Shown here: positions 8,101 through 14,641 of the stretch, in pieces
Numbering within the stretch: position 1 is the stretch's first letter
How the letters are laid out: each line of letters starts with the position of its first letter
Source of the DNA: an uncultured Lactobacillus sp.
GTDB lineage: Bacteria > Bacillota > Bacilli > Lactobacillales > Lactobacillaceae
Assembly (NCBI GenBank): GCA_910587695.1
Contig: CAJUNC010000026.1
Location: forward strand, 1-15,955
Length of the DNA stretch: 15,955 nucleotides
Direction of reading: 5' to 3'
Notes under the pieces: generated by a model
Told to the model about the DNA's origin: nothing
What the model saw: only the letters and a program-made list of their open reading frames with translations
Database searches by the model: none
Position numbers and translations under genes: made by a program

Positions 8101-9538
8101 CGTTGCAAAATTCTTTAGTGGGATTTGGGATGGTATGAAAAATGCTGCTAAGGCTGGATTTAATGGGATCATTGATTTTGTGAATGGTGGTATTAAAGGT
8201 ATTAATGGCGTAGTTCATTTCTTCGGTGGTAAAAAACAGACCATTGATCTTATTCCACGTTTAAAAGATGGTGGTCGGATGTCACGATCAACACTAGCGT
8301 TGGTCAATGACGAAGAAAGTCCAACATATCGAGAAGCTATTTTTAGACGTGATGGATCGGTTGAATTACCACAAGAGCGTAACGTACTTACCCACTTAGA
8401 GGCTGGTGATGCTGTTATGCCAGCTAAACAAACAGCTATGTTGCTAGGGCTACCGCAGTATAAAGAAGGTTTTGGTGATTGGTTAGGAAAGGCTGCCGAC
8501 TGGATCGGTGATGTCAGTGGTGATGTTGGCGAATGGCTAGCTGATAAGATAGATCAATTAGAAGATGCTCTAAAGGATCCGTTAGGTGTATTAATGGGCC
8601 TTTTCAAGAAAAGTAAGAATAGTGCTGAAGCTATTTGGCATGACATCGGAGAGGGTGCTGGTAAATATGTACCTGAACAAGCTGTTGACTGGTTTAAAGG
8701 TATTTTAGACGGATTTAAGAAGAAGTTTGATGAATCTGGAGGAAACCCGCCAGGTGAAGGTGCAAAACGTTGGGAACCATATGTTAAAAAGGCATTAGCC
8801 GCTAACGGTTTACCAACATCAGATGCTTATGTACAGGCTTGGTTACGCCAAATTCAAAGCGAATCTGGGGGGAACCCTAAAGCAGTTCAAGGTGGCTATG
8901 TCGACATTAACACGTTGACTGGTGATCTCGCAAAAGGTTTATTACAGACGATTTCAGCGACATTTAATGCACATGCTTTTCCGGGCCACAAAGATATTTT
9001 CAATGGCTACGACAATATGTTAGCTGCGATCCATTATGCTAAAGCACGTTACGGATCTGACATGTTAGCCGTAATTGGACACGGTCACGGTTATGCTAAC
9101 GGCGGTCATGTATACAACAAGCAGCTTGCGTGGATCGCAGAAGATGGTGACGAATTTGTGATCAACAATCGCAAGCCAAATGCAGACAGCTTGTTAGCTA
9201 GTGCAATCAAGCAACGGGCTGAGATCAACCCGAACAGCTTTAGCGCAAAGATCGCACATATTATCGATCGCGCTAAATTTAGTGGATCAAACGGTTACGG
9301 TATGGCGCCAAGTACGAGTCAAAGCGTTGGCGCTACTCATAGCACGCAAAGCTACACGGGTACTGATTATAGTCAACAAATCGAAGCTATCAATCGAAAA
9401 CTTGATATCATTGCTGATAAGCAAGTTAAGGTAGATGGTCGAAGTTTTGCAGTCGCTTATGAAAGATACGGTACTCATGAGCGAAACCAAAGAGATATTT
9501 TAGGAAAGAGAGGTATGGCGATAGATGTCAATTTCTAG
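5135..9538 (+). CDS. Tape measure protein with lytic transglycosylase domain
   Basis: At 1467 residues this is the largest gene; it sets tail length and is ejected ahead of the DNA. AGGAAG ends 7 bases before the ATG. Residues 1-180 are charged and helical with 27-residue repeats. Residues about 215-400 form a tape-measure core domain (DAMDKFRSTMQLGGFGEDEI, LADAIPGASGVLQKAMKDAG). Residues about 625-705 hold long hydrophobic segments, including NPIILIIGAVIALGVVV (686-702), likely membrane-spanning on ejection. Residues 779-998 are five 44-residue Trp repeats. A lysozyme-like transglycosylase domain spans about 1212-1310: IQSESGGNP carries the probable catalytic Glu1243, and GLLQTISATF and YDNMLAAIHYAKARYG follow. 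The end has EDGDEFVINNRKPNADSL, common in tape measures. At about 0.15 nm per residue, the family rule, the tail would be near 200-220 nm. Confidence 0.93.
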   Translation: MADGVVTIDIDMPLDKFKSDMQLAESLLKKLGNGAGSEMDSDFKKASSNVVNEAKDVKKDVDAELKKPTATITPKVDDSDAQKGTQKIITSLRKLPKEQKVKLDADAKKAGIDDFTTLLKRVPKKTRTEILAQAQKGEVIDYEALLNKLPKKILTEVQLNDNASDKLRAIKKESESTETGFTRLKTIVAGSFLGGAALNGITMLVDGLKDVVVEGANASDAMDKFRSTMQLGGFGEDEIKKTSDQVMDYANKTVYGLDDIANTTAQLAANGIKDYMGLTEAAGNLNAQAGGNAETFKSVALMLTQTAGAGKLTTENWNQLADAIPGASGVLQKAMKDAGAYTGDFRDAMANGEITAQEFSDALMKLGQTDGAKKAAESTKTFEGAIGNLQAAVVDGMKNVIDAFGKDRITGPINGFGNIVQDTFGKITKTIENNKKVIDTLAGVFSGVFGAIGNTLSMFATSFKVNVAGVLNNKEITQNVESFKKSFDRVMDAIKPIEQAIGGLLGVITGGAFSLAVDLVKGLAKGLGLTGDEADKAKGKLDFSGVARIFSTVSQALNTVLSFVKPVVSALGEMAGVIAKSAFSTFADVLNDVGKALGAAFDKISPLIPALSDTDKKMSAITKHEGALKAVGVALGSIATAFTAIKAASTVASVVTSAASAFKVLSGAIDIVGASLLVFGDFLAANPIILIIGAVIALGVVVYEAYKHFKPFRDWVNKTWDALKSFGSGVAKVGKQIYHGIVDGLSGVISWIKKWIKNIGKVIDDITKTIKKPLSNIWKEIQPIVKSGMKVISAIIDLEMTVLKKGWSTAWGLMSGAVKLAWKIIEPIVKIGMKIISNAIKVEMEIIKIAWKLAWNALSTTVKVVWKVMEPIVKLGMGIIKGIISGTMSVISGLWKGAWNLIKGVLHGVWEIMKPIVKTALDVIADVIKIVTNAIKGNWSGVWNGIKNLFSDIWNGIKSIGSGAINGLKDIIIGVAKGIDSAWRGIWDGVAKFFSGIWDGMKNAAKAGFNGIIDFVNGGIKGINGVVHFFGGKKQTIDLIPRLKDGGRMSRSTLALVNDEESPTYREAIFRRDGSVELPQERNVLTHLEAGDAVMPAKQTAMLLGLPQYKEGFGDWLGKAADWIGDVSGDVGEWLADKIDQLEDALKDPLGVLMGLFKKSKNSAEAIWHDIGEGAGKYVPEQAVDWFKGILDGFKKKFDESGGNPPGEGAKRWEPYVKKALAANGLPTSDAYVQAWLRQIQSESGGNPKAVQGGYVDINTLTGDLAKGLLQTISATFNAHAFPGHKDIFNGYDNMLAAIHYAKARYGSDMLAVIGHGHGYANGGHVYNKQLAWIAEDGDEFVINNRKPNADSLLASAIKQRAEINPNSFSAKIAHIIDRAKFSGSNGYGMAPSTSQSVGATHSTQSYTGTDYSQQIEAINRKLDIIADKQVKVDGRSFAVAYERYGTHERNQRDILGKRGMAIDVNF
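5411..5602 (+). repeat. 27-residue repeats near the tape measure N-terminus
   Basis: Within the tape measure, residues 93-119 (starting RKLPKE), 120-146 (starting KRVPKK) and 147 onward (starting NKLPKK, about 10 residues visible) repeat at exactly 27 residues. Copies 1 and 2 both end in a TLL or ALL helix. The third copy runs into a non-repeated region after LTEVQL. The repeats are degenerate at DNA level, so this is an old protein repeat, probably helical hairpins with a Pro-Lys turn. Confidence 0.65.
7469..8128 (+). repeat. Five tandem 44-residue (4 x 11) Trp/Met repeats in the tape measure
   Basis: Residues 779-822, 823-866, 867-910, 911-954 and 955-998 align without gaps at 44 residues (132 bases each). 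Copies 1-4 carry a PIVK box at position 5 and all five have Trp at 29, 33 or 44. Each copy is four 11-residue units whose last residue is mostly Met, Met, Trp, Trp. The 11-residue beat continues, weaker, to about residue 1031. Eleven-residue aromatic spacing is known in siphovirus tape measures and suits helices packed inside the tail tube. PIVK is encoded by both CCAATTGTT and CCTATCGTT, so the copies are not recent. Confidence 0.85.
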
Positions 9539-10244
9539 TAAAACGTATGGCTTTACGTTCAACGGTAGACATTCGAGCGAGTTTGACATGCGTGTTTTGG
9601 ATACAAAGCAAATAACGCTACCTCAAAAGCGGAAAAGTTTAATACAATTGCCGTATAGCTCTAAGCAAGTAGATTTGAGCAATGTATATGGCGAAAATGT
9701 GTATGATGAACGTACGATCACGTTTCCTTGCAAAATACCTTTTGGGCGTGAAGATCCATACGCACTGTATAATCGAGTGACAGAGATCACACGTTGGCTA
9801 TATCAGCCAGTTGGAAAGATTTTGTTACGTGATGATGCTATGCCGAATTATGCCTTTATGGGTGAAGTTCAGACAGCACCAACGTTAGAAGAAAACTATA
9901 ACTTTTCAAAGCTTACAATCACATTTCAGTGTGATGCCTATCGACTCAAAAAGCGTTTTGATGATGTCTGGGATCCATTTAGCTTTGACCTTGATGCAGC
10001 GCAAGAAACTGAGTTCGATGTCAAGGAGTTTGAAAATCTGATGTTGATCAATACAGGGGATCGCGAAGCAGAACTTACAGTTACTTGTGAAAATCCAGTA
10101 GATCTTATTTTGAATGATCAACGTTATCACTTGCGTAGTGGTGGTAATTCAAATGATGACCTGATACTACCCAAGGGTGAAAGCTTGATCACGATCATTG
10201 GCAATGGCAAAGTATCATTTGATTGGACAGAAGAGGTGATCTAA
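9525..10244 (+). CDS. Distal tail protein (Dit, Sipho_tail family)
   Basis: A 239-residue protein directly after the tape measure and before the tail-associated lysin, the fixed place of Dit, whose hexamer forms the hub joining tail tube to baseplate. Sequence marks of the family are the opening YGFTFNGRHSSEFDMRVLD, the strand VYDERTITFPCKIPFGRED, then NRVTEITRWLYQPVGKILL, and YAFMGEVQTAPTLEENYNFS with FQCDAYR after it. The last third (from about residue 170) is a beta-sandwich-like domain ending NGKVSFDW, as in the galectin-like part of Dit. The start at ATG 9525 overlaps the tape measure by 14 bases, with GAGAGG (9508-9513) upstream at long spacing. The stop overlaps the next ATG as TAATG. 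Confidence 0.9.
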   Translation: MSISSKTYGFTFNGRHSSEFDMRVLDTKQITLPQKRKSLIQLPYSSKQVDLSNVYGENVYDERTITFPCKIPFGREDPYALYNRVTEITRWLYQPVGKILLRDDAMPNYAFMGEVQTAPTLEENYNFSKLTITFQCDAYRLKKRFDDVWDPFSFDLDAAQETEFDVKEFENLMLINTGDREAELTVTCENPVDLILNDQRYHLRSGGNSNDDLILPKGESLITIIGNGKVSFDWTEEVI

Positions 10245-12196
10245 TGAGCAAAGGCTATCGAGTAACGATAAGGGAAGGCTGGAATGGCCCAGAAATGTTG
10301 CTTAATTCAGATATCTACCAACGTATTAGGTTAGTATCTGCAACAGTTTCAAAGAGCGTTAGCGCCTATGATAGCTTCACGTTTACACTGGATCCCTCAC
10401 ATAAACTCTATGCGGTTATTAAGCCGTACAAATTCTTTGTGAAAGTAACACGCCCAGATCAAAACAAAGTTCTTTTTGAAGGTCGTGTATTAACTTATTC
10501 AGACAGTATGGATACTAGTGGTGTCATTCAAAAAACAGCTGTATGTGAAGGACTTGAGGGCTTCTTGCATGACAGCGTACAGCCTTGGCGAGAGTTTCAC
10601 GATACAACGCCTAAAGACTTTCTACAAGCGCTAATCAATGAGCACAACAAGCAAGTAGAAAGCTTTAAGCAGGTACGCTTAGGTAATGTTACAGTCACTA
10701 ATTCAACTGATAATGTCTATCGTTTTGTTGATGATACAAAAGATACGTATGATAATATTCAAGACAAACTAGTCAGCCGTTTAGGCGGCGAGCTTAGAGT
10801 TCGCAATGAGGCTGGAAATTTGTATCTTGACTATATGCCAAAGATTGGTGGAACGGCTACGCAGAAGATAAAGTTGGCTAAGAACTTGCTGTCATCTTCA
10901 AGAAATATCGATCCTACCGAAGTAGTAACGGTCCTTAAACCGTTGGGAGCTACACAAGAGCGTCAAACAAACGAAGAAAACAAGACTGAGGTATCAAGTC
11001 CACGTTTAACGATCGCTAGTGCTAATGGTGGTAACGAGTATCTGCGAGATGAAGAATTGATCAAAGAATTTGGGATCAGAGCTAAAGTTCAGACGTGGGA
11101 TGATGTCAATACTGCTGATACTTTGTTGCAGAAGGGACGTGCTTATCTAGCTTCACAAAAAGCTATCAAATACGAGATACAACTAACATATGTTGACCTA
11201 TCTTATATCAAAGATGGTGTCGCTATGTTCGATTGTGGAGATACTGTTACCGTACAGAATTCTTTGCAAGGCCTAGAAATCGATGAACGGATCGTGTCAA
11301 TGTCGATAGATCTATTGCAAGTTCAAAACACAACGATAACTCTAAGTAATGATCCTCTTTCTGTAAATGCGTATAGAAATCAATCATCGCAAGCTTATGA
11401 TGCTGAACGTGACGCTTTTTATAATTTGATCAGAGATCAGAAGTTGAGCACTGCAGATCTCGAAAAGGCACTTAAAAGTTCAAATGCTCAAATTAAAAGC
11501 TTACAGCAGGCTTTGCAGGAACTGGAAAACAAATTCAATGGACAGACGCCACAGCCACAACCTGCGCACATCGGGAAAATTATTGACATCTCGGAATGGC
11601 AAGGTGTTATCGACTGGAATAGCGTTGTCAGAGATGACGTAACTTTAAGCATCATCAGAGTACAAGATGGATCGTCGCATCAGGATTTGAAATACATGGA
11701 GAACTTGCAAAAATGTATCAGCGCCGGCGGTAAATATGCAGTGTATGCTTATTTCCGAGGTACATCGACATCGGACGCACAGCAAGAAGCTAGAGATTTC
11801 TTTGAGAGAACACAGCGGGTTGTTGCTAACAAGCAACAGCCTGTTTTTTATGCGATCGATGTGGAAAGCGTTGAGATGGGCGGTAATGTATCTCAAATGC
11901 GAGCCGGCATTGAAGCGTTCATGTCACAGCTCAATACTTTAGGTGTCCCAGATCATAAGATCGTGTTATATATCGCAAATCATCTGTATAGTAGTTTCAA
12001 CTTGAATACTGCAAGAGCTGGTGCGATCTGGATCCCCAGCTATGGACAAAATGATGGATCTATCGTCAATAGTACGAAGCCTACACATCCTTATGATCTT
12101 TGGCAATACACAAGCAAAGGCCGTGTGTCTGGGATCATTGGCAACGTTGATATGAACACAGAACCAAGTGATAAATTCAAAGCTTATCTTAATTGA
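10244..12196 (+). CDS. Tail-associated lysin: baseplate hub domain fused to GH25 muramidase
   Basis: A 650-residue protein at the tail tip. Residues 1-380 have the plan of the prophage endopeptidase-tail/Tal hub domain (IRLVSATVSKSVSAYDSFTF, FEGRVLTYSDSMDTSGVIQ, LGGELRVRNEAGNLYLDYMP). Residues 386-433 are a coiled coil, probably trimeric, followed by a PQPQP hinge (436-440). Residues 443-648 are a GH25 lysozyme: Asp448 in IIDISEWQG, the catalytic pair Asp539 and Glu541 in YAIDVES, then YDLWQYTS and a late GNVDMN. GH25 enzymes cut the MurNAc-GlcNAc bond and would open the wall locally at infection. ATG 10244 has GAGGTG 5 bases upstream and overlaps the Dit stop by one base; an in-frame start at 10223 lacks a site. 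All key GH25 residues I can judge are present, so the domain looks active. Confidence 0.9.
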   Translation: MSKGYRVTIREGWNGPEMLLNSDIYQRIRLVSATVSKSVSAYDSFTFTLDPSHKLYAVIKPYKFFVKVTRPDQNKVLFEGRVLTYSDSMDTSGVIQKTAVCEGLEGFLHDSVQPWREFHDTTPKDFLQALINEHNKQVESFKQVRLGNVTVTNSTDNVYRFVDDTKDTYDNIQDKLVSRLGGELRVRNEAGNLYLDYMPKIGGTATQKIKLAKNLLSSSRNIDPTEVVTVLKPLGATQERQTNEENKTEVSSPRLTIASANGGNEYLRDEELIKEFGIRAKVQTWDDVNTADTLLQKGRAYLASQKAIKYEIQLTYVDLSYIKDGVAMFDCGDTVTVQNSLQGLEIDERIVSMSIDLLQVQNTTITLSNDPLSVNAYRNQSSQAYDAERDAFYNLIRDQKLSTADLEKALKSSNAQIKSLQQALQELENKFNGQTPQPQPAHIGKIIDISEWQGVIDWNSVVRDDVTLSIIRVQDGSSHQDLKYMENLQKCISAGGKYAVYAYFRGTSTSDAQQEARDFFERTQRVVANKQQPVFYAIDVESVEMGGNVSQMRAGIEAFMSQLNTLGVPDHKIVLYIANHLYSSFNLNTARAGAIWIPSYGQNDGSIVNSTKPTHPYDLWQYTSKGRVSGIIGNVDMNTEPSDKFKAYLN

Positions 12197-12210
12197 AAGG
12201 AAGTGAGAAA

Positions 12211-13098
12211 GTGACATATCGAGATAACACACCGATCACGCAAGAGGATCTAAAAAAGCTTCAGCGTGATATTTCGGTGGGTGATGTTGAAAAGGTCGCT
12301 CAAACAGTCGCTACTTGGCTTAGAGAAAAAATGTACGGTAAAGACGTGCGTGAGACGTTAGCGCAGTGGGCGATCTATACAGCACGTATCGCACAGTATC
12401 TGATCAATGACGAGCAAGAGTTTAAGCGAGCGATGAACAATCTAAAACTTGAGCTTATCAATCGACAAGGGCAAGTTGAAGGACGCCAAACCGACTTAGA
12501 GAACCAATTTTTGCAAGTGATCGCAAATGCGACAGTCGACAGCGAAGTTATTCTAGCTCGCAATTCTAACCGCTACGGTAGCTATATAACGCTAGATAAT
12601 CGATTGGAACACATTGAGCAATTGCTTGCTTCATATGTTCCTGCAGGCTTTACGATCACGTTGAAGCACAACCAAAATCGTAATCCACGAGTCAATGTTT
12701 TGTATTACGAATACGCGATTGGCACGGAAACCGGGGGCTTTGGTACTGGTCCAAGTGGATCGTTTGGCGGTACTAACTTCACTAGCGTAGCACCACAGAT
12801 CGAATATCAAGATCTAAATACTGTAGTGATCCATTTGCCAACGGCATATGCAATGCGTGGGGTCGTTGAATATAAGTATGGTTACTGGTATTTGATTGAC
12901 GGGTATAAAACACTGCGCTTTGATCTAGGCGAAGTCGATGATCGACGTGCTTTGGCGGGGAATGGTCAACATCAGATCTCATCTGATTCAGTTGCACCAC
13001 CGCAAACAGATCAACAGCCTACAACAGTGATCGCACCAAGAAATTTACGTGCGACACGGATCAATGATGAAACGGAAAAATTAGATTGGGAAAAATAA
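12211..13098 (+). CDS. Baseplate/fibre protein ending in the first half of an FN3 domain
   Basis: A 295-residue protein. Residues 1-105 are helical (ITQEDLKKLQRDISVGDVEK, then a coiled coil with QGQVEGRQTDLENQ). EVILAR (112-117) followed by a TLDNRLEHIE segment is the baseplate EV-I-x-AR...TL-RL box seen in many Lactobacillales baseplate proteins. Residues about 145-250 form a beta domain with VLYYEYAIG and a Gly-rich FGTGPSGSFGG loop (177-187), ending YWYLIDGYKTLRFDL. After a QTDQQPTT linker, residues 275-295 (APRNLRATRI ... KLDWEK) are strands A and B of an FN3 domain, and the gene stops there. GTG 12211 is preceded by AGGAAG with 7-base spacing; the TTG at 12193 overlaps the previous stop and has no site. 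The missing FN3 half appears at 14127. Confidence 0.8.
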   Translation: MTYRDNTPITQEDLKKLQRDISVGDVEKVAQTVATWLREKMYGKDVRETLAQWAIYTARIAQYLINDEQEFKRAMNNLKLELINRQGQVEGRQTDLENQFLQVIANATVDSEVILARNSNRYGSYITLDNRLEHIEQLLASYVPAGFTITLKHNQNRNPRVNVLYYEYAIGTETGGFGTGPSGSFGGTNFTSVAPQIEYQDLNTVVIHLPTAYAMRGVVEYKYGYWYLIDGYKTLRFDLGEVDDRRALAGNGQHQISSDSVAPPQTDQQPTTVIAPRNLRATRINDETEKLDWEK

Positions 13099-13109
13099 AG
13101 GAGGGTGAT
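13098..13109 (+). repeat. Left copy of a 12-base direct repeat flanking a three-gene cassette
   Basis: AAGGAGGGTGAT, overlapping the stop of the baseplate gene and serving as ribosome binding site for the gene at 13115, recurs as AAGGCGGGTGAT at 14110-14121. Both follow or overlap a TAA stop and stand exactly 5 bases before an ATGA. It may be a recombination boundary, but shared ribosome-binding-site sequence alone could explain it. Confidence 0.4.
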
Positions 13110-13114
13110 AGTTT

Positions 13115-13582
13115 ATGACTATCTCGTTAGAAGCGATCGTTACTGGTATGAATGGTGGTCCGGAGGCTATCCAACAAAATTTCAATAAGGTCAAAGCTGA
13201 GCTTGAACGTATGAACGGTAGTGTAGTAGAAATTTCAAAAGAGCAGTTTACGCCGATCAATGGTTTTAGCGTTGACCGTAATGCTTGCAAGGGTCTCATC
13301 TTCAAATTCGATAGTTTTGCGATCATCTATTTTCAAAATTATATCGGAAATGTCACACTCAAAGGATGGACGTTTAAAGAAGCCTTAGCTATTCCAAAGT
13401 CATATTTAGACGGTTTTACGAAGTTTGCTTCTTTTGGAGTTGGCAGACGTATCTCTGACGATGCAAAACAATATGATGTTGATTTTAAACCAGATAAAGC
13501 AATTGTAACCATCTACACCCGTGGTAGTGAATGGAATAATGGCGGAATGGATATTAAATTTGCAGGTATCTTATACAACTAG
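13115..13582 (+). CDS. Short tail fibre-like protein
   Basis: A 155-residue protein with strong site GGAGGGTGAT ending 5 bases before the ATG. The opening ISLEAIVTGMNGGPEAIQQN, followed by a helix NKVKAELERMNG, is a common start for short fibre or receptor-binding proteins of lactobacillar phages: an attachment segment, a short trimerising helix, then a beta head. The rest is beta-rich (LIFKFDSFAIIYFQNYIGNV, VDFKPDKAIVTIYTRGSE, MDIKFAGILYN), as in trimeric tail-fibre heads. It lies in the cassette between the two halves of the first split FN3 domain. Binding specificity cannot be read from the sequence; receptor binding is inference. Confidence 0.6.
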   Translation: MTISLEAIVTGMNGGPEAIQQNFNKVKAELERMNGSVVEISKEQFTPINGFSVDRNACKGLIFKFDSFAIIYFQNYIGNVTLKGWTFKEALAIPKSYLDGFTKFASFGVGRRISDDAKQYDVDFKPDKAIVTIYTRGSEWNNGGMDIKFAGILYN

Positions 13583-13600
13583 AGAGGATGTGGAAATTAG

Positions 13601-13978
13601 ATGTTGATTTATTATTTTGATGATACTAAGCGCTTTGCATATACTGATGTGATCGCTGATGATGAAACAATCCCAACTAATGCTACAACAGTTGCGCCAG
13701 TCAATGCAGATGGTACAGGAATGTATGCACCATCGTGGAGCGGAACAGAGTGGGTGTCAATGACTAAAGAAGAATTCGACAAAGAATTTGCACAACAACA
13801 GCGCCCGGATAACGTTCCAGCAGTAACGCCTGCGGAAAAGAAAGAAGCTCAGCAAATGTTGACAGTCGCTAAACTGCAAGCAGATGTTGGTGCACTGAAG
13901 AAAAGTCAGGAACAAGGTGCTGCTATCTTAGCAACATTGATGAAACAACAAGCAAATAATGCAAAGGAGGCTAACTAG
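13601..13978 (+). CDS. Small tail accessory protein with C-terminal coiled coil
   Basis: A 125-residue protein. The N-terminal 65 residues have the plan of small proteins found next to XkdX in lactobacillar prophages: LIYYFDDTKRFAYTDVIADD, then TTVAPV, then GMYAPSWSGTEWVSMTKEEF, a compact W/Y-rich beta unit. A Pro-rich linker (RPDNVPAVTP) leads into a coiled coil (residues about 83-120, LTVAKLQADVGALKKSQEQG). Such proteins are thought to sit on the baseplate, but no precise role is known to me. ATG 13601 comes 18 bases after the preceding stop; GAGAGG (13581-13586) and TGGAAA are the possible ribosome binding sites, neither ideal. The XkdX-like gene follows with 1 base between. Confidence 0.65.
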   Translation: MLIYYFDDTKRFAYTDVIADDETIPTNATTVAPVNADGTGMYAPSWSGTEWVSMTKEEFDKEFAQQQRPDNVPAVTPAEKKEAQQMLTVAKLQADVGALKKSQEQGAAILATLMKQQANNAKEAN

Positions 13979-13979
13979 T

Positions 13980-14111
13980 ATGCTATACAGTTACGAAGTA
14001 GTGAACCGTTTTTACAAAATGGGTCTATTCACAAAAGAAGACGTTCAATTATTCGTTGAAGTAAAGTATTTTGCAAAAGAAGATTATGACAAAATGTTCC
14101 CAGAAGGTTAA
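13980..14111 (+). CDS. XkdX-like small protein
   Basis: A 43-residue protein read directly from the sequence, starting ATG CTA TAC AGT TAC and ending GAA GGT TAA. It has the XkdX family plan: an aromatic opening YEVVNRFYKMGLFTKEDV, then FVEVKYFAKEDYDKMF, where a helix, a short turn with G-x-F/Y-T-x-E-D, and a second helix repeat the D/E-D-Y pattern. AAGGAGG (13964-13970) lies 9 bases upstream of ATG 13980. XkdX proteins are encoded near the end of the tail module in Bacillus PBSX and many Gram-positive phages; their exact role is unclear. Here it closes the three-gene cassette. Confidence 0.82.
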   Translation: MLYSYEVVNRFYKMGLFTKEDVQLFVEVKYFAKEDYDKMFPEG

Positions 14112-14121
14112 GGCGGGTGAT
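14110..14121 (+). repeat. Right copy of the 12-base direct repeat flanking the cassette
   Basis: AAGGCGGGTGAT overlaps the TAA of the XkdX-like gene and stands 5 bases before ATG 14127. It differs at one position from AAGGAGGGTGAT at 13098-13109. The distance between copies is 1012 bases, enclosing the three cassette genes. Confidence 0.4.
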
Positions 14122-14126
14122 CACAA

Positions 14127-14636
14127 ATGAAGTTTTTCATTTATCGTGGTGAAGGCTCGACTGGACAACTGCAAAAAGTTGCAGAAGTCACAGATACAAC
14201 GACATACACCGCAACAAATCTAAAAGCTAAAACAACGTATCGCTTTGCTGTTTCTGCGCATAATGGGCTACGTGAAAGCGAGAAGTCTAACATTGTGACT
14301 GTTGCGACATCCGGTATCTCTGCGGTATCAGTTACATTAACGATCAATTCGACTTCGCTGGAAGTTGGCGGGATCGCTAAAGCTACTGTGACGATCAACC
14401 CAGCAAATCAAACGGATGGCGCTGTTACCTATACGTCATCGAATGCGCAAGTAGCGACGATCGATCAAAATGGGAATATTACCGCAAAAAATACTGGTAC
14501 AACGGATATTAAAGCTACAATCGGTGGCGTTGAGTCTAGCTTAGTACGTATCACGGTATACGAAGCGTTAGTCAATGTCAGTGGCTTGCGTAGTTCAAAT
14601 GTGACAGCTAATAGCGTGACTTTGAATTGGAGTTGA
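14127..14636 (+). CDS. FN3 second half - Big2 - FN3 first half adhesin piece
   Basis: A 169-residue protein that begins and ends inside FN3 domains. Residues 1-62 are strands C to G of an FN3 domain (KFFIYRGEG, then TTYTATNLKAKTTYRFAVSA, HNGLRESEKSNIVTVAT). Residues 68-144 are a bacterial Ig-like Big2 domain (VTLTINSTSLEVGG, VTYTSSNAQVATIDQNGNIT, GTTDIKATIGG). Residues 148-169 are strands A and B of another FN3 domain (NVSGLRSSNVTANSVTLNWS). Its RBS is weaker than its neighbours' (GGGTGAT, 5-base spacing). No anchor, coiled coil or hub-binding segment is present, so alone it would not be held on the virion unless it pairs with its neighbours. It may be a fragment of a longer broken adhesin gene, or one part of a split one. 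Confidence 0.65.
   Translation: MKFFIYRGEGSTGQLQKVAEVTDTTTYTATNLKAKTTYRFAVSAHNGLRESEKSNIVTVATSGISAVSVTLTINSTSLEVGGIAKATVTINPANQTDGAVTYTSSNAQVATIDQNGNITAKNTGTTDIKATIGGVESSLVRITVYEALVNVSGLRSSNVTANSVTLNWS
14220..14279 (+). repeat. DNA-level paralogue of the FN3 second half, copy 1
   Basis: These 60 bases (coding NLKAKTTYRFAVSAHNGLRES from its second residue) align without gaps to 14714-14773 at 41 of 60 positions by hand count. They share the run CTACGTGAAAG, and most differences are at third codon positions. The two FN3 domains are therefore related by duplication or common module origin. Confidence 0.7.
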
Positions 14637-14641
14637 TGCAA

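Noticed and set aside
7348..8172. 274-codon open frame on the minus strand inside the tape measure
   Set aside because: It mirrors the 44-residue repeats and gives a low-complexity Ile/Pro/Phe-rich product. It has no sensible neighbour on that strand and is a shadow of the repeat array.
13099..14126. Group I or II intron or homing endonuclease interrupting the FN3 gene
   Set aside because: The interval is filled by three compact tail-type genes with their own ribosome binding sites. There is no endonuclease motif or space for an intron core.
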